DNA of 64,000 nucleotides, taken from positions 1,921,950 through 1,985,949 of the forward strand of contig NW_026947499.1 of the NCBI RefSeq assembly GCF_034190915.1, read 5' to 3'. A program made the translations under genes and the position numbers. Positions within the stretch are counted from its first letter, which is position 1. Each line of letters begins with the position of its first letter. Source of the stretch: Cavia porcellus. Lineage: Eukaryota; Chordata; Mammalia; Rodentia; Caviidae. The notes under the pieces are model-generated. The model did no database searches. It saw nothing but the letters and a program-made list of their open reading frames with translations, and was not told where the DNA came from. Positions 37,793 through 48,222 of the stretch are shown piece by piece.

Positions 37793-40419
37793 GGGAGCAG
37801 CAGGGCTGCCTAAAGCCCAGCCCCACCCAACTACAGACTCACATGAGTGTCAAGAGGGCGGTCTAGGGTGGCACGGGGACCTCTTGTATATCCACAATCA
37901 GCGAACTGAGAAGTCCAATGCAAGCACTGCTGAGGATGAAGAAATCCTCGGCTGGCTGAGCCTCTCCTGGGTCCACATGGGTAGAGCTGGTGGACTCTGA
38001 TGAGGAGCACGATCGCTTCCCAGTGAAGACAGCTAATGAGTCTGTCCGTGACCCCCCAAATAACAAGCAGGACTTCCGGGTGGCCTGCCGGAGGCCTCTG
38101 TCTCCTACCTTGTGACCTGGGGCAGGTGCCCAGTGGCCTGCCAGGGCTGTCCTGGGCATAGCACAGTGCCGGGGGCTTAGGTGTCCTTTCCTTTCTTGTA
38201 CTGTGCTTCCCGGAATGTTGAAACATTCCTAGCATTTAACCACTCACATTCTGCAGGAAAATGTCTCAGGAGACATCTAAGACTCAGGTAGGGTCCAGGC
38301 CCAACTTTTAGCTTTGGAGTCACAAAGCTCAAATGCCCATCTCCTGGTCGGCCCCCCAGAGGGAGCGCCCCAGCCTCCCTGAGCAGCTGACGGGAAGGAG
38401 GCTCTTCTCCCCTGCAAAGGCATCAACCAGGTTTCTGCAAATTGGTTTCACAGCATGTGTGAAAGCCACTGCTTGGAGGGAAAGTACACTCGCAAACACA
38501 GAACTCTCCGTGCAGGTCCGGGGCGTCCGAGGACATTACTTGTTCGCCCTTCTCTTAGCCATGCAGACTGCGAGGCCACCGTCCAGGGGCCCTGCCATCA
38601 GGGTGAGTGTCCCCCTGCCTACCAGGAGGTCCAACCCTAGAAGTCCCCGCAGGGTGCGAACAACCCCCAAATACACATCAAACCCTATAGTTACCTGCCC
38701 TGGATCCCAACGGGATGCTGATGTGTGACCCGTGACCACGTGAGGGGGCCAGCAATTCGTAAATGTCTCCGTCGGCTTTTATGTGCAGAAATGTTAGGAG
38801 CCCGGTTCCCTCAGAAAACAAAGAGCATAGGCTGTGACAGGTGGCAACGGCCTGGAGTCCTGGTGCATCACAAAGCACCGTTTCTGGGGAGTCGTGTGGG
38901 GAGATCACATGCACAGGGATGCGGGGAGCCCCCAAGGAAAGTGCCTCACCCCTCAGCGCTCTCATTTTCCAGGAGTCGTCTTTGACCCCTGAGCCTGAGA
39001 ATGTAAACTCAGGTGGTACCCAGGTGCCGTGGGGTTTCCATGGCAACCAGACCCGGCTCCTGGGCTGGGGTTCGGTCCTCATGCAGCTCTGATGAGAGGT
39101 TCCCGCTTCCCACGTCCCACAGCTCCCTGGCAGGGACACGGAGGACAAATCACAGCTGGGAGAAAAACGCGAATGGGACAGAGGAGGTGATGCAGCAGCC
39201 GTGCGCACACAGGACCCCAAGCCTGTGACAGAATCAGGTCTCCACGGATTGTGCTCGCAGGAGCCAGGTTTTCTCAGAGCCCATGAGGCTCGGCTTCCCC
39301 AGGCAGCTCCTGCCCTGGTCGGGCCGTCAGCATCACTCTTGCTGCAGATACTGCTCTGGCTGCCCCGGTTCCCGTCACCGCCTCTCCTCCTGGGGACCTC
39401 AGTGACATCTCCATCCATCATCAGCTGGCATGAAACACTGTTGTCCTGACGCTGTCCCTAACAAGGTGCCGGGTGCTGCACAGAGCATGAGCAGTGAGAT
39501 CCAGCTGTGCTTGAGGGCCACTCGGGGAGGTAACGAGGCTTCCTGGGTTGTGCAGGGCCCCACGCAGAGGGTGGGAGCCCAGAGCAGACTGGTGAGGCCC
39601 CGGTGATGTGTCCAATGGCCTTGGTCTCTGGGAGTGTGGCACAGCCAGCACACGAGCTGCTTCTCCACCTCACCAGCCCCTCCACTCGACAGAGAGACTC
39701 GGAGTCACCTCATGAGCCAAGCAGTCCTGGGCCAGAGAGTAGGCAGAGCTCTCAGGTGCCCGTGTAAGTGGGCACTGGAGGAAGCCAGGGAGGAAGGAGG
39801 CGGAGCAGAAACCACACGGAGCAAACAGCATGGAGAGGAAGGGCCAGTGCGGGATGCAGGTGCACTGGGAGGCTTCTCTGGAGAACAACCAGGAAGCCCA
39901 GGTCTGGTGATCCGTGGTGGCAACCTCGAGGAAACGCGGTGAGAACCTAGCAGGAGCAGCCCGTGGGAGAAGTTCCAGGAGGGTCACGCTGAGAGGCAGA
40001 TGGGCACAGACCTCAGGGCTCTGTTGTGTGTTCAGAAGTGCTGATACCTAAAGACCTACCAGTGCAGGGTGGGCGTGAGCATCACAGACCACACGTCCAG
40101 GCAAGCGAGTGGGCACTGCTAGGATTTACGTGGTGGCAGCAGAGGAGGGAGGTGGCCAGACCTGCGGATGGCAGGAGGATGTCTCAGGGTCCTGGGTGAT
40201 GGCCGGGTCTGGGGAGGGGGATGGGAATTTGGAAGAGCCAAGGCAGGAAACAATGGATATTGACAGAGGCTGGGAGGTTTAAAACTGCACAAGGTTCCTG
40301 GTGAGAGGGTGAGGAGGAGAGGGGAGGAAAGTGGGGAGCAGGCAGCCAAGCCTGCCCCAGCCACAGCCCGGGCAGGGGAGCAGGGAGCAGGGGGGCGCAC
40401 TTGGGTGTCCCCGAGAGTT

Positions 40420-40640
40420 TCAGGAGCAGGGCCCATGGGAGGTGATTGGCCCTCCGCTGACTGCTGTTCGGAGGTGGGGTCTGGTTGGACTGTGAGGGTC
40501 TCTCGGCCTGGAAGCTGTTATCTCCTGTCCAGGTTCCTTCCTTCGCTCTGCTTCCTGTGCACCATGAGGTGAGCAGTTCTTCTCCACAATCCCTTTCCCC
40601 GACGCAGCCTGCTGTGCAAGGAGGGAGACTTCTAAGAATG
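40420..40640 (+). mobile_element. MaLR-type LTR fragment, sense
   Basis: CCCATGGGAGGTGATTGG, GGAGGTGGGGTCTGGTTGGA, TTCTGCTTCCTGTGCACCATGAGGTGAGCAG and ACGCAGCCTGCTGTGC follow the internal order of MaLR LTRs. The ID SINE at 40645 interrupts or ends it. Confidence 0.5.
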
Positions 40641-40644
40641 CACC

Positions 40645-40733
40645 AGGGCTGGGACAGAGCTCAGCAGTGCAGACCTGCCAGGCAAGCACGAGATCCTGAG
40701 TTCGATTCCTGGTTCCCACTAAATAAATAAAAC
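40645..40733 (+). repeat. ID-type SINE (tRNA-derived)
   Basis: GGGCTGGGACAGAGCTCAGC, CAGGCAAGCACGAGATCCTG, AGTTCGATTCCTGG (B box) and a tail AAATAAATAAAAC. The sequence differs from the CGGCATAAGCG subtype at 23.7 and 46.6 kb, so more than one ID lineage is present. Confidence 0.85.
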
Positions 40734-41559
40734 ATGAACCGGATACAGCGCTCCTCCTTTAAGCTGTGTCCAAGACCAAGACAAGTGTAGGCAGCATCTC
40801 AAGCAGGCAGGAGAGGTCAGCACGTGGTGCTGCTGCCTGGTCAGGAAAGAGCAGGGAGCACCGATTGCTACCTGCACGGCAGCTCAGAGGCCAGCAGCAG
40901 CCTTGGCAAGAGGATTCTCAGCAGCATGGCCAGGACGGAAATCCCAGGTGGAGCAGGCAGAGTGGGTGTGCATTAGGCACCTGCTGTATACTCCGGGGCA
41001 AGCGGGAACAGAGCCAGCAGCTCTCCCCCTGCGGCCCAGTGCAGTGCCAAGGAAAAGATGCCCAGTAAGGCCAGTCAGTGCATGTGTGCTCTTAGTGATG
41101 AGTCCTGAGGAGAACACCACGGAGCAGGTAAACAGTGCTGGCTGGAAGGAACCTCTGAAGGGAGGGACTGAGGGGGCACACATGGGGACCCTGGGGGGGA
41201 AGAGCAGGGCCGACAGACAGCCCAGCAGCTGCAGCTTTGAAGCCCAGCAGTGGGACCAGCTGAGTGTACCGCAGCCGGGGCAGCCAGCAGGAAGAGAGGA
41301 GGGAGGGTGACCATGGAAACAGGGACCCTGGAGGCTCCAAGCTTCGTGACAGACACAGGGGCATCAAACAGGAGCTGGGGAAGGTGTCGGGGAGGGGATG
41401 GTGGCGGTGCCAGAGGACTCTGTAGGCTGCTGCGTCGTGTACTCCTTGAGGAGCCATCTGTGGCTTGCAGTAGGTTTCTCCAAAACACATCCCCCATTGG
41501 CTTTGCCAGAGCCTCCCACGGCCCTCCGGCTCCACCGTGCACATCCATTCTCTCGTCCT

Positions 41560-41990
41560 CACTGAACACTGCTGCCCCAGGGTGGTCACGTGACCTTGGT
41601 ACAGCCAACGAGAGCCCATCTTCCTTGCACTCATGGAGTTTGGTCTGTGCTTGGTCATGTGACCCAGGATGTTCACAGTTAACTCCTGCATCTTGCTGAA
41701 GCCGTTGAGAGAGAGCTCGCCACCATGATGCATCTGTAAGGGCCATGTCAGCCTGGGGCCTGGGATTGCCCAAGGACAGCTGTCCACGCACAGGGAAGCA
41801 GCATGGGGAATTGAAGAGGCCTGGTTACCCACCTGGGGCTTGGGCTCCAGGGTCCTGGAAGCTGTACCTTCTCCCCGGTGGAGAACTGGGGACAAACAAG
41901 CTCTTTCCTACTCTTGCTTATGTGACTGTTGGTCATTTTCTGTCCCTCACGGTTGATACTACCTCCACGTGTGCAGCCTCATGAGCGCCT
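41560..41990 (+). mobile_element. Possible old MLT-type LTR, sense
   Basis: GGTCACGTGACCTTGGTACAGCCAACGAGAGCC and the later GACAAACAAGCTCTTTCCTAC...TGTTGGTCATTTTCTGTCC stretch resemble, in order, an ancient mammalian MLT-type LTR. Divergence is high, so this is tentative. Confidence 0.3.
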
Positions 41991-43189
41991 CACCCCTCTG
42001 GCAACGCCTTCTGAATCCCATCAGAAAACAGTAGCACCCAGTGATGTTACTGTGCCAGCCGTAATGGTGTGGGGCGACCACTGAGCAGGACCCCAGGATA
42101 TGACCCAAGAGGGAGCCTTTGCCCAGTTGGGCCAGAAGAAGCAAGGGAGAGAGAGCTCTGTGGAGACCACGGAAAGTGTCCTTGCCTTTAGACAAGAGGT
42201 GCAGTGTCCTTCTGTGACCCTGCACATGCTGGGCTCAGGGGAGACAGAGACCGGGTCCTGGGAGCTTTCCTGCTTCTCCTGGTGTATTCCTGGAGCTCCC
42301 ACTAACAACCCAACCCAATCAAGGGGCCCAGAGAGCCACGGGTGGTCCAGGTCAGCCAGCCTGTCAGGGTGAAGACGTGGTCCGGAGGAGAGGCTGTGCG
42401 GAACGGACTCCTTTGGCCCCCATTGTCACCTAGGCCGACCTGTGCTGTGCTGGGTTCCCTGACCTGGTGCGTGCGTTGTACACCCAGCCACCTTTCAAGC
42501 TCTGACAACCCCCAGGGGAACTGAGGACACCCAGGCCAGAGGTCCCAGCAATGACACAGATGTGTTTGCTTGATCTGGGTTGCCCGTTCGTGGAGTTGGG
42601 GTCACTGATCAGCGCCCACGTGAGGCTTCTGCTTTAGAGCCACTCTGAGGCCCCCTCCTCCCTGTCTCACATGCCAGCTGCCTGCGCAGCTCACCTGTCT
42701 ACCCCGGCCAGGACGCAGCAGGTACCAGTGAGCTCATGAGGTGCCACTGGAGGTGTGATGCCCTTTTCAAGGCCAAAGCAGCACACGGGCCTGGCAGGGA
42801 CAATCTTTAGCAGGTCCATTTGTTGTGCCTTTGCCTGCACGAATGTTTTCAAAACTAACTGCTTGCTTGGCTAAGGTCTTTTGGCTTGAGCAGGGATTGC
42901 ACCCCAAGAAACGAGCTGATACTCTGCTCTGCTGGTGCGGCCTTCCCACAGGCATCACACGAGCAGGCTGATGGCCAGGTGCACACGAGGGTGGGCTCTG
43001 GGGAAACAGTTTCAGCTGGGGAGTGGGGTGAAGCTCGAGCCCTCTGCGGATGTCTCAGCCTGTCCCTGCCGCCTGCCTGGGGGTGACACTGCTCTCCCAC
43101 ACCATCACTTTTTCTCTGTCATCAAGGAAGACAGATAGGCTCAGTGTGTCCCCCTCCAGCTTTGTCCATGGAAGCCCTCGCTTCCTATG

Positions 43190-43482
43190 TCCCTGGACAC
43201 AAATGGATTTGGAGACACGGCCTTTCACAGTGCGGTTAGCGTGGGCTCCAATCTGACCTCATTGGTATCCTCATAAGAAAAGGACACAGACACACAGAGG
43301 AATGACCAACAGTGGACACGGGGAGAGGACCGCCATATGCAGGCCAAGACCAGGGGCTTCCAAAGGAGCCAGCCCTTGATCTTAGACCTCAGCCTCCGTA
43401 ACTGAGGAGGAAATGAATGTCTGTGTTTCAAGTCACCCAGGCGGTGCTATTTCTTACAGCAGCTGCAACTGACAAATACAGA
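43190..43482 (+). mobile_element. MLT1-type LTR (ERVL-MaLR), sense
   Basis: It contains GGAGACACGGCCTTTCACAG, TTGGTATCCTCATAAGAAAAGG, ACACAGACACACAGAGGAA, GGACCGCCATATGCAGGCCAAG, TTGATCTTAGACCTCAGCCTCC and TTTCAAGTCACCCAGGCGGTG in the order of the ancient MLT1 LTR, ending near ACAAATACAG. Confidence 0.8.
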
Positions 43483-43504
43483 CCCCTTAAAAAGAAAAAC
43501 AACT

Positions 43505-43690
43505 TAATCCTGCCCTGGGGTGGTGGTACACCTGATTCTTAGTACTATAGGAAGCCGAGGCAGGAGGGTGGCAAGCTCAGTTCAGTTCGGGCTGCTTAGT
43601 GAGAGCCCATCTCAAAACAAAAAATAAAGGGGTTGGGGTGTAGCTCAGTGCAAAGGCCCTGGTTCAGTCCCAGTTCTCTGACCACCACAT
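43505..43690 (+). repeat. B1-ID composite SINE, sense
   Basis: A B1 body (GGTGGTGGTACACCTGATTC, GAAGCCGAGGCAGGAGGGTG, CCCATCTCAAAACAAAAAAT) runs directly into an ID-type segment (GGGGTTGGGGTGTAGCTCAG, AAGGCCCTGGTTCAGTCCCA). It lies about 20 bases after the MLT1 LTR. Confidence 0.8.
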
Positions 43691-44454
43691 TATCCCTTCC
43701 TTCCGGTCCACAGTGCTAAATAAATTCTCCAGACCTTTGCTCTGTTCTCTCCTTCTCGGCAGCCCGTCCCTTGCTGGCTCAGCCCCTGTCACAGCCGCCC
43801 AAGAGGCCTGTTCCCGGCTCGCCCTGTGTTCGTCCTCGGGCATCCTCCAGACACGCTGCCCTCCCATCTCCTCCATCATCAGCCCCTGCTCCTCCCCTCC
43901 CACCTCAAGGCCACGCCTGCCAGGGCCCCTGGGCTGTGCCCGCTCTGCCGCGCGCCTCTGGGATGAGTCCCCTGTCCTCCCCTGTGAGTTTTAACCCTGA
44001 ATCCTCTCCTTTCCACCTGCCTACTTGCTCATCCCTGGAGCCTGCCGGATCTGTCTCAGCACCACACGATGAAAACCGCGGGCATCGGCCTGCCCTGCAA
44101 TGCCCTCCGCAGTCCCAGCCCACAGCCCCAAGGAAATCCACCCACAGAGCCTCCACTGCTCACAGCTAAACACACAAAGTCACCTGGAGCGCTTCTGGCT
44201 CTCAGTCCCCGGGCTCCCGTCATGACAAATCACAGAAGCTTCCTCCCTAAAATAGCCCCAAAGCTGCCCGCTTTTCTCTTAACTGCTGCTGCCCCAACCC
44301 AAATCACAGCATTTCACACCTGCGCCGTTGTGCTATCCAGGACCTGGTCGTCACCCCTGGCACTTATGTTCTCTGTTCTCCTTACCTGTGAAAACGGGTC
44401 CTGCCACCCCATGCTTCCAACCCACTGCTAAAACTTAAAATAACAACAACCTTC

Positions 44455-44875
44455 TCACCAGGGATTGGTTACCTTTTCCTGGCTGGACAGAATACCTGAC
44501 ATACACAATTTCAAGACAGAAAGGCTTATTATGGCACATAGTTTGGGGGAGTTCAGTCCATGGTCAGCTGGTTGCAAGGCAGGAACAGCATGGCGGAAGG
44601 GCCTGGTGGACAACAGCTGCCCACCCCATGGTGCCCAGGAAGCAGTGAGAGAGAAAGGACAACAAGAGGACAGCCTTCAAAGCAGTGCCCTGTACCTCCT
44701 CGCTCCGCTGGTGCCCACCTCTCCCAGCCCATCCAGCTGTGGACTCACCAGCAGGCTCATCGGCGGATGAAGTTAGTGCCCTCGTGATCCAGCCACCTCT
44801 CCAGGCATCTCTTAACAGACGCAGGTTGGGGATCAGGATTAACCATCAGGACCACCACGTGACAAACAGGACCTC
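44455..44875 (-). mobile_element. MaLR-type LTR, antisense
   Basis: GGTTACCTTTTCCTGGCTGGACAGAATACC is the reversed LTR end. AAGGCTTATTATGGCACATAG, GAGTTCAGTCCATGGTCAGC, AGGCAGGAACAGCATGGC, CAGGAAGCAGTGAGAGAGAAAG and the closing GGATCAGGATTAACCATCAGG follow in MaLR order. Confidence 0.65.
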
Positions 44876-45562
44876 AATCCTGCCTCTCTGTCTTAGTGCA
44901 TCTTCTGTCCATCGTAACGCAACCTGGGGTTTCCTTGTGGCTGTTGATTTGTTCTGTATGCAGCATCCCTGATTTATGCACACCTCAGGGTCTCCGTACA
45001 ACCCATGGCTCCTGCCTGGCCTGGGGCAAATGTCCCCAGGCTTTCACCTGGCTGGTTCTTCTCCTTCAGGTAACAGCCACACGCCACCCGGGCATGGACT
45101 CAGGCCCTCCCGGGGGCCTCTCACACTCATTGCGTGGGTGCTGCAGATCCCCACAGAGTGCTAGCTGCTGGGGCGCTCAGCTGCCTGCTTTCCCTGTCAG
45201 ACAGTGCTCGCTGTTCCCAAGTCACCTAACCTGCCAGCACCTGCCCTGTGACTGACTTTAGGGTGACAGAGTTAGCCATGGCTGGCTCCACCTGGCCCCC
45301 GGCCCGCTCATCCCTGGCAGCGTTTGTCCGGATCCTGCCCCTCGATGGTCCTGACACCCAGATCCCTGCCTCACACCGTGCTTCTAGGGAAGCGTGCCTG
45401 AGAGACCGATCCTATTGATTTCTTAACGCAGCAGTCATCACCATGTGATCTATCTGGTAGAATTAGTCCTGTGCCCATTTCTGTCCTATTTTCTCACTAT
45501 AAGGTCTTTGTGTGCAGGTCACTTGGGTCCAACACGCTTCAAGCCCAGAAAAGTACTTGGAA

Positions 45563-45583
45563 TACTTTGGAGGCTCCAAAGTA
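45563..45583. repeat. Perfect palindrome, 10-bp arms with a 1-base centre
   Basis: TACTTTGGAG, a single G, then CTCCAAAGTA. It directly abuts the larger palindrome at 45584. Confidence 0.95.
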
Positions 45584-45628
45584 CCGTGCTGCTTACTTGG
45601 CTGAATTCATGCCAAGTAAGCAGCACGG
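45584..45628. repeat. Perfect inverted repeat, 18-bp arms with a 9-base loop
   Basis: Arm 1 is CCGTGCTGCTTACTTGGC (45584-45601), the loop is TGAATTCAT (45602-45610), and arm 2 is GCCAAGTAAGCAGCACGG (45611-45628), the exact reverse complement of arm 1. The loop holds GAATTC. It could form a cruciform in DNA or a stable hairpin in RNA. Confidence 0.97.
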
Positions 45629-45954
45629 CCCACTCGGCCGGGGAGCACAAGCTTACCTCTTGGCACAAAAATGAACGCAAGGCCTGGGCGCCACCGTCTC
45701 TCTGCAGATGTCAGTGTAAACTAATTTAGGATAACAGCACAACAGCAACAGTCAAAAAGCGATGCTCCCGGTGGGTTTCCCTGAGCCAGTACGTGTGAGG
45801 GATGATTTATGCCTTGATTTCAGAAGACGTTTCTAGGCGTGGACGGCGTCTTTTCTATTTTTGCTGAAAAGGGAGAACAGCAGGATCCCACACATGGGTG
45901 CTTGCCATTAATAATGATGTTAATAATATTAATAATGGCCTTTTCCAGAGCGTC

Positions 45955-46150
45955 CTGATTGTGATTCAGAACGCGCCATCTGCTTTATACCTATGCCCTC
46001 ATTTACTCCTTAAAATGGCCCTGGGGGTTAAGTGGCACCCGGCCTGGCTTTACAAAAGAAATGGGAGCCTCAGAGGGTTTGCAGAGCTCCCCACGAGCAG
46101 CCAGCTGGGGAGGGTCGGAGCCTGGGCTTCGAGCATGTGTGTCTCCTTTT
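45955..46150 (+). repeat. MIR element
   Basis: TGCTTTATACCTATGCCCTCATTTACTCC, GGTTAAGTGG, TTTACAAAAGAAATGGGAGCCTCAGAGGG and CAGCCAGCTGGGGAGGGTCGGAGCC follow the MIR consensus over most of its length. Confidence 0.75.
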
Positions 46151-46626
46151 ATTAGCAAATGTGTCCTGTTAGACAACCGGGGTGGGGAGGTGCATGCCAC
46201 TCCAGTGGCTCAGGGCTGCCTCGGGCATCAGAGATGATACCAAGCCCAGAGTGGCACCCGGCCGTGTTCGTGCTGTCTGGGGAGTGTGGCATCACGTGTG
46301 GCTGGGACGGGGGACCACGTGATGTCACCGGTGTCTGCCGTCTCTCTGTCCCTTAGAGCTGGTTCCATTCTCCGGCAGCCGCCCCCTGTGTGGTGCCGGG
46401 AGACCTGAAGGCCACATCCACGTCCTCCCAGACCCGGAAGCCGGGGTGATGCAGAGGAGCCTGGGGAGGCTCGCATCGCCTGTGTGCCCGTGGTCCTGTA
46501 GCCACCAAACCTCATCCCTGCTCTGGGAGGAAGCAAAGCCCTGATCAGCCCGGCCCCAGCCGCAGGACGCCACATGGCCCAGGCCGGGTGGGAGGAGGAT
46601 CTGGGGAGCAGCATGGAAAATGGGGG

Positions 46627-46726
46627 GCTGGAGGTTTACCTCAGCGGCATAAGCACCTGCCTTGCAAGCAGGCGGTCGTGAGTTCGATCCCCGCTACCGA
46701 TAAAAATGAAAAAGACAAAAAAAAAA
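46627..46726 (+). repeat. ID-type SINE (CGGCATAAGCRCC subtype), young, with target duplication
   Basis: The body is GGGGCTGGAGGTTTACCTCA, GCGGCATAAGCACCTGCCTT, GCAAGCAGGCGGTCGTGAGT, TCGATCCCCGCTACCG. It is followed by the family tail ATAAAAATGAAAAAGAC and an A-run. GAAAATGGGGGGCTG is found at 46616-46630 and again at 46727-46741; the right part of the first copy overlaps the SINE start. The anticodon-like loop CTTGCAA reads TGC, which fits an alanine-tRNA ancestor. Confidence 0.95.
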
Positions 46727-47827
46727 GAAAATGGGGGGCTGTCAGGATCTTCCTCCCCCTGCCAGCTCAGAGGCAATCTGGCCCCGGTGCCAGCTCACCT
46801 TGGGCTCACCTGTTGGGGGGCTCCTGTCCCCCAGGGATCAGGCTTGCAGGTCACGAGGTCAAAGGCCACTGACAGCTCCTCGGCCCATTGCTAAAAATCA
46901 GAGGGGCTCTCAGAGGACCTGCCCTGGGGTTGGGAACCCGGGAGGGCTGAGATTCAACAGTAAGAACAGAGAGAGAGTAGTCAGAGCAGAAGCTGGACCC
47001 ACCGAGTTTCATCTGACTCCAGCCTCTACCCTCCTGGGGCGCAGCACACCTTCCCTGCCAGGAGAGGACGGGGACCCCCGAGCACCGGGGATGCGCCAGG
47101 CCCAGGACAGAGTGTGGGCTCTTTCATGGCTTTGACCCCAGCCGGCTGGGAGCTGCTTGCCGGCAGGAGCTTGCTTGCCTCTCTGTCCGCTCTGCCTCCA
47201 GCGCGCTGGAAAACTCAGCCTAGGCCTGCCATAGCTGTTTACGGTCCAGAGCCCTGAGTCTGCAGAACACGGGTGGACACACCTGCAGGGATGTGGAGGG
47301 AGGTGAGGGGAGGGGGAATGAGAGCCCCAAAGCCTTGGGCTCTCCAGATGTCAGTCCACAGCGAACGGCTTCTCTTGTGTCCTGAGCAACGGGCCCCAGG
47401 TGATTTTGCAAGGAAATCATACTAAAAATTTCTAGGCATCTTACCGTGTTGTTTGCTCCATTTGCAAAGCTCTAAGGCAGAATGCAAAGGGAAGAAAAAC
47501 CAGCTCTCTGTGCGGGACCAGGGTGCGTCCCTGGATCAAATTGTACCTGAACACACGAGCTACAACAAACAATCAGGTCGCTTCTCAGTGCGAGTTCGAG
47601 TGGCGTTTTCCGTGGTCAGGATGGTGGTTTGGGGGAAAAAAGATGAAGGAGACCTGGAGAAATGTCCCGTGTCACTGCTGTCCTTGCCGAGGTCAAAGGG
47701 TCTGGACCCAGAGAGGCGTCTCTGTGAAGAAACGCAGGTCTTCCCGGCCTCACCAGGACCCGCACATCCCGCACGGTGTCAGGCCTTGCGGGTCATCTCC
47801 CTTGACGCCTGTCGGGCTCTGTAATTC

Positions 47828-47945
47828 AGGCTGCTCCCACTGGATGCTGAGGGATCTGAGGCTTAGGGAGATTAAATAACTCGCCAAAGCCCCTAAGAGG
47901 CAGAGCTGGGATTAAACCCGGGCATCCAGTGCCGCCCTCCTGCGT
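47828..47945 (+). repeat. MIR element
   Basis: GATCTGAGGCTTAGGGAGATTAAATAACTCGCC, AAGCCCCTAAGAGGCAGAGCTGGGATTAAACCCGGGCATCC is a clear match to the MIR 3' half (the GGTTAAGTAACTTGCCCAAG...GCAGAGCCGGGATTCGAACCC order). Confidence 0.85.
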
Positions 47946-48087
47946 AACCCCGCTGCCCTTCTGGGGTCTCCAAAAGCACAGCCCCATCTTTTAAACCTTC
48001 CTACATCAGGCATATTTTGTTTTTGTTTTTGTTACACTGAAGATGCTGGCCGGGGCAGTCTCAACCAACTGTGTCCCCAAACCTTAA

Positions 48088-48222
48088 AAAAAAACATTCT
48101 TTTTCAGGAGAAAGATAAAATCTCTTCTAGTCTCTAAGTCCCCCAGGCTGGGCTCAAGCTTGGGATCCTCCTGCCTCAGCCTCCCAGAAAGCTGAGACTG
48201 CAGGCAGGCGCCCACCATGTGG
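48088..48222 (-). repeat. B1-type SINE, antisense
   Basis: After a T-containing start, the plus strand reads CCCCCAGGCTGGGCTCAAGC, GATCCTCCTGCCTCAGCCTC, AGAAAGCTGAGACTGCAGGC and GCGCCCACCATGTGGC, an antisense B1/Alu-like order. Confidence 0.8.

Noticed and set aside
38678..39421. Minus-strand frame of 247 codons
   Set aside because: The peptide has no recognisable motif, and overlapping plus-strand frames are also open. Judged chance.
41075..41895. Overlapping minus-strand frames of 238 and 267 codons
   Set aside because: Two frames are open over the same stretch with no known protein, which is the pattern of stop-poor GC-rich DNA. Part of the stretch resembles an old LTR.
45893..45940. ATTAATAATG-rich stretch that looks palindromic
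   Set aside because: On checking, the arms do not match as reverse complements; it is an AT-rich run of AAT-like triplets.
46660..46700. tRNA gene at the A- and B-box-like sequence
   Set aside because: The tRNA-like part is the head of a SINE with an A-rich tail and target duplication, not an independent tRNA gene.
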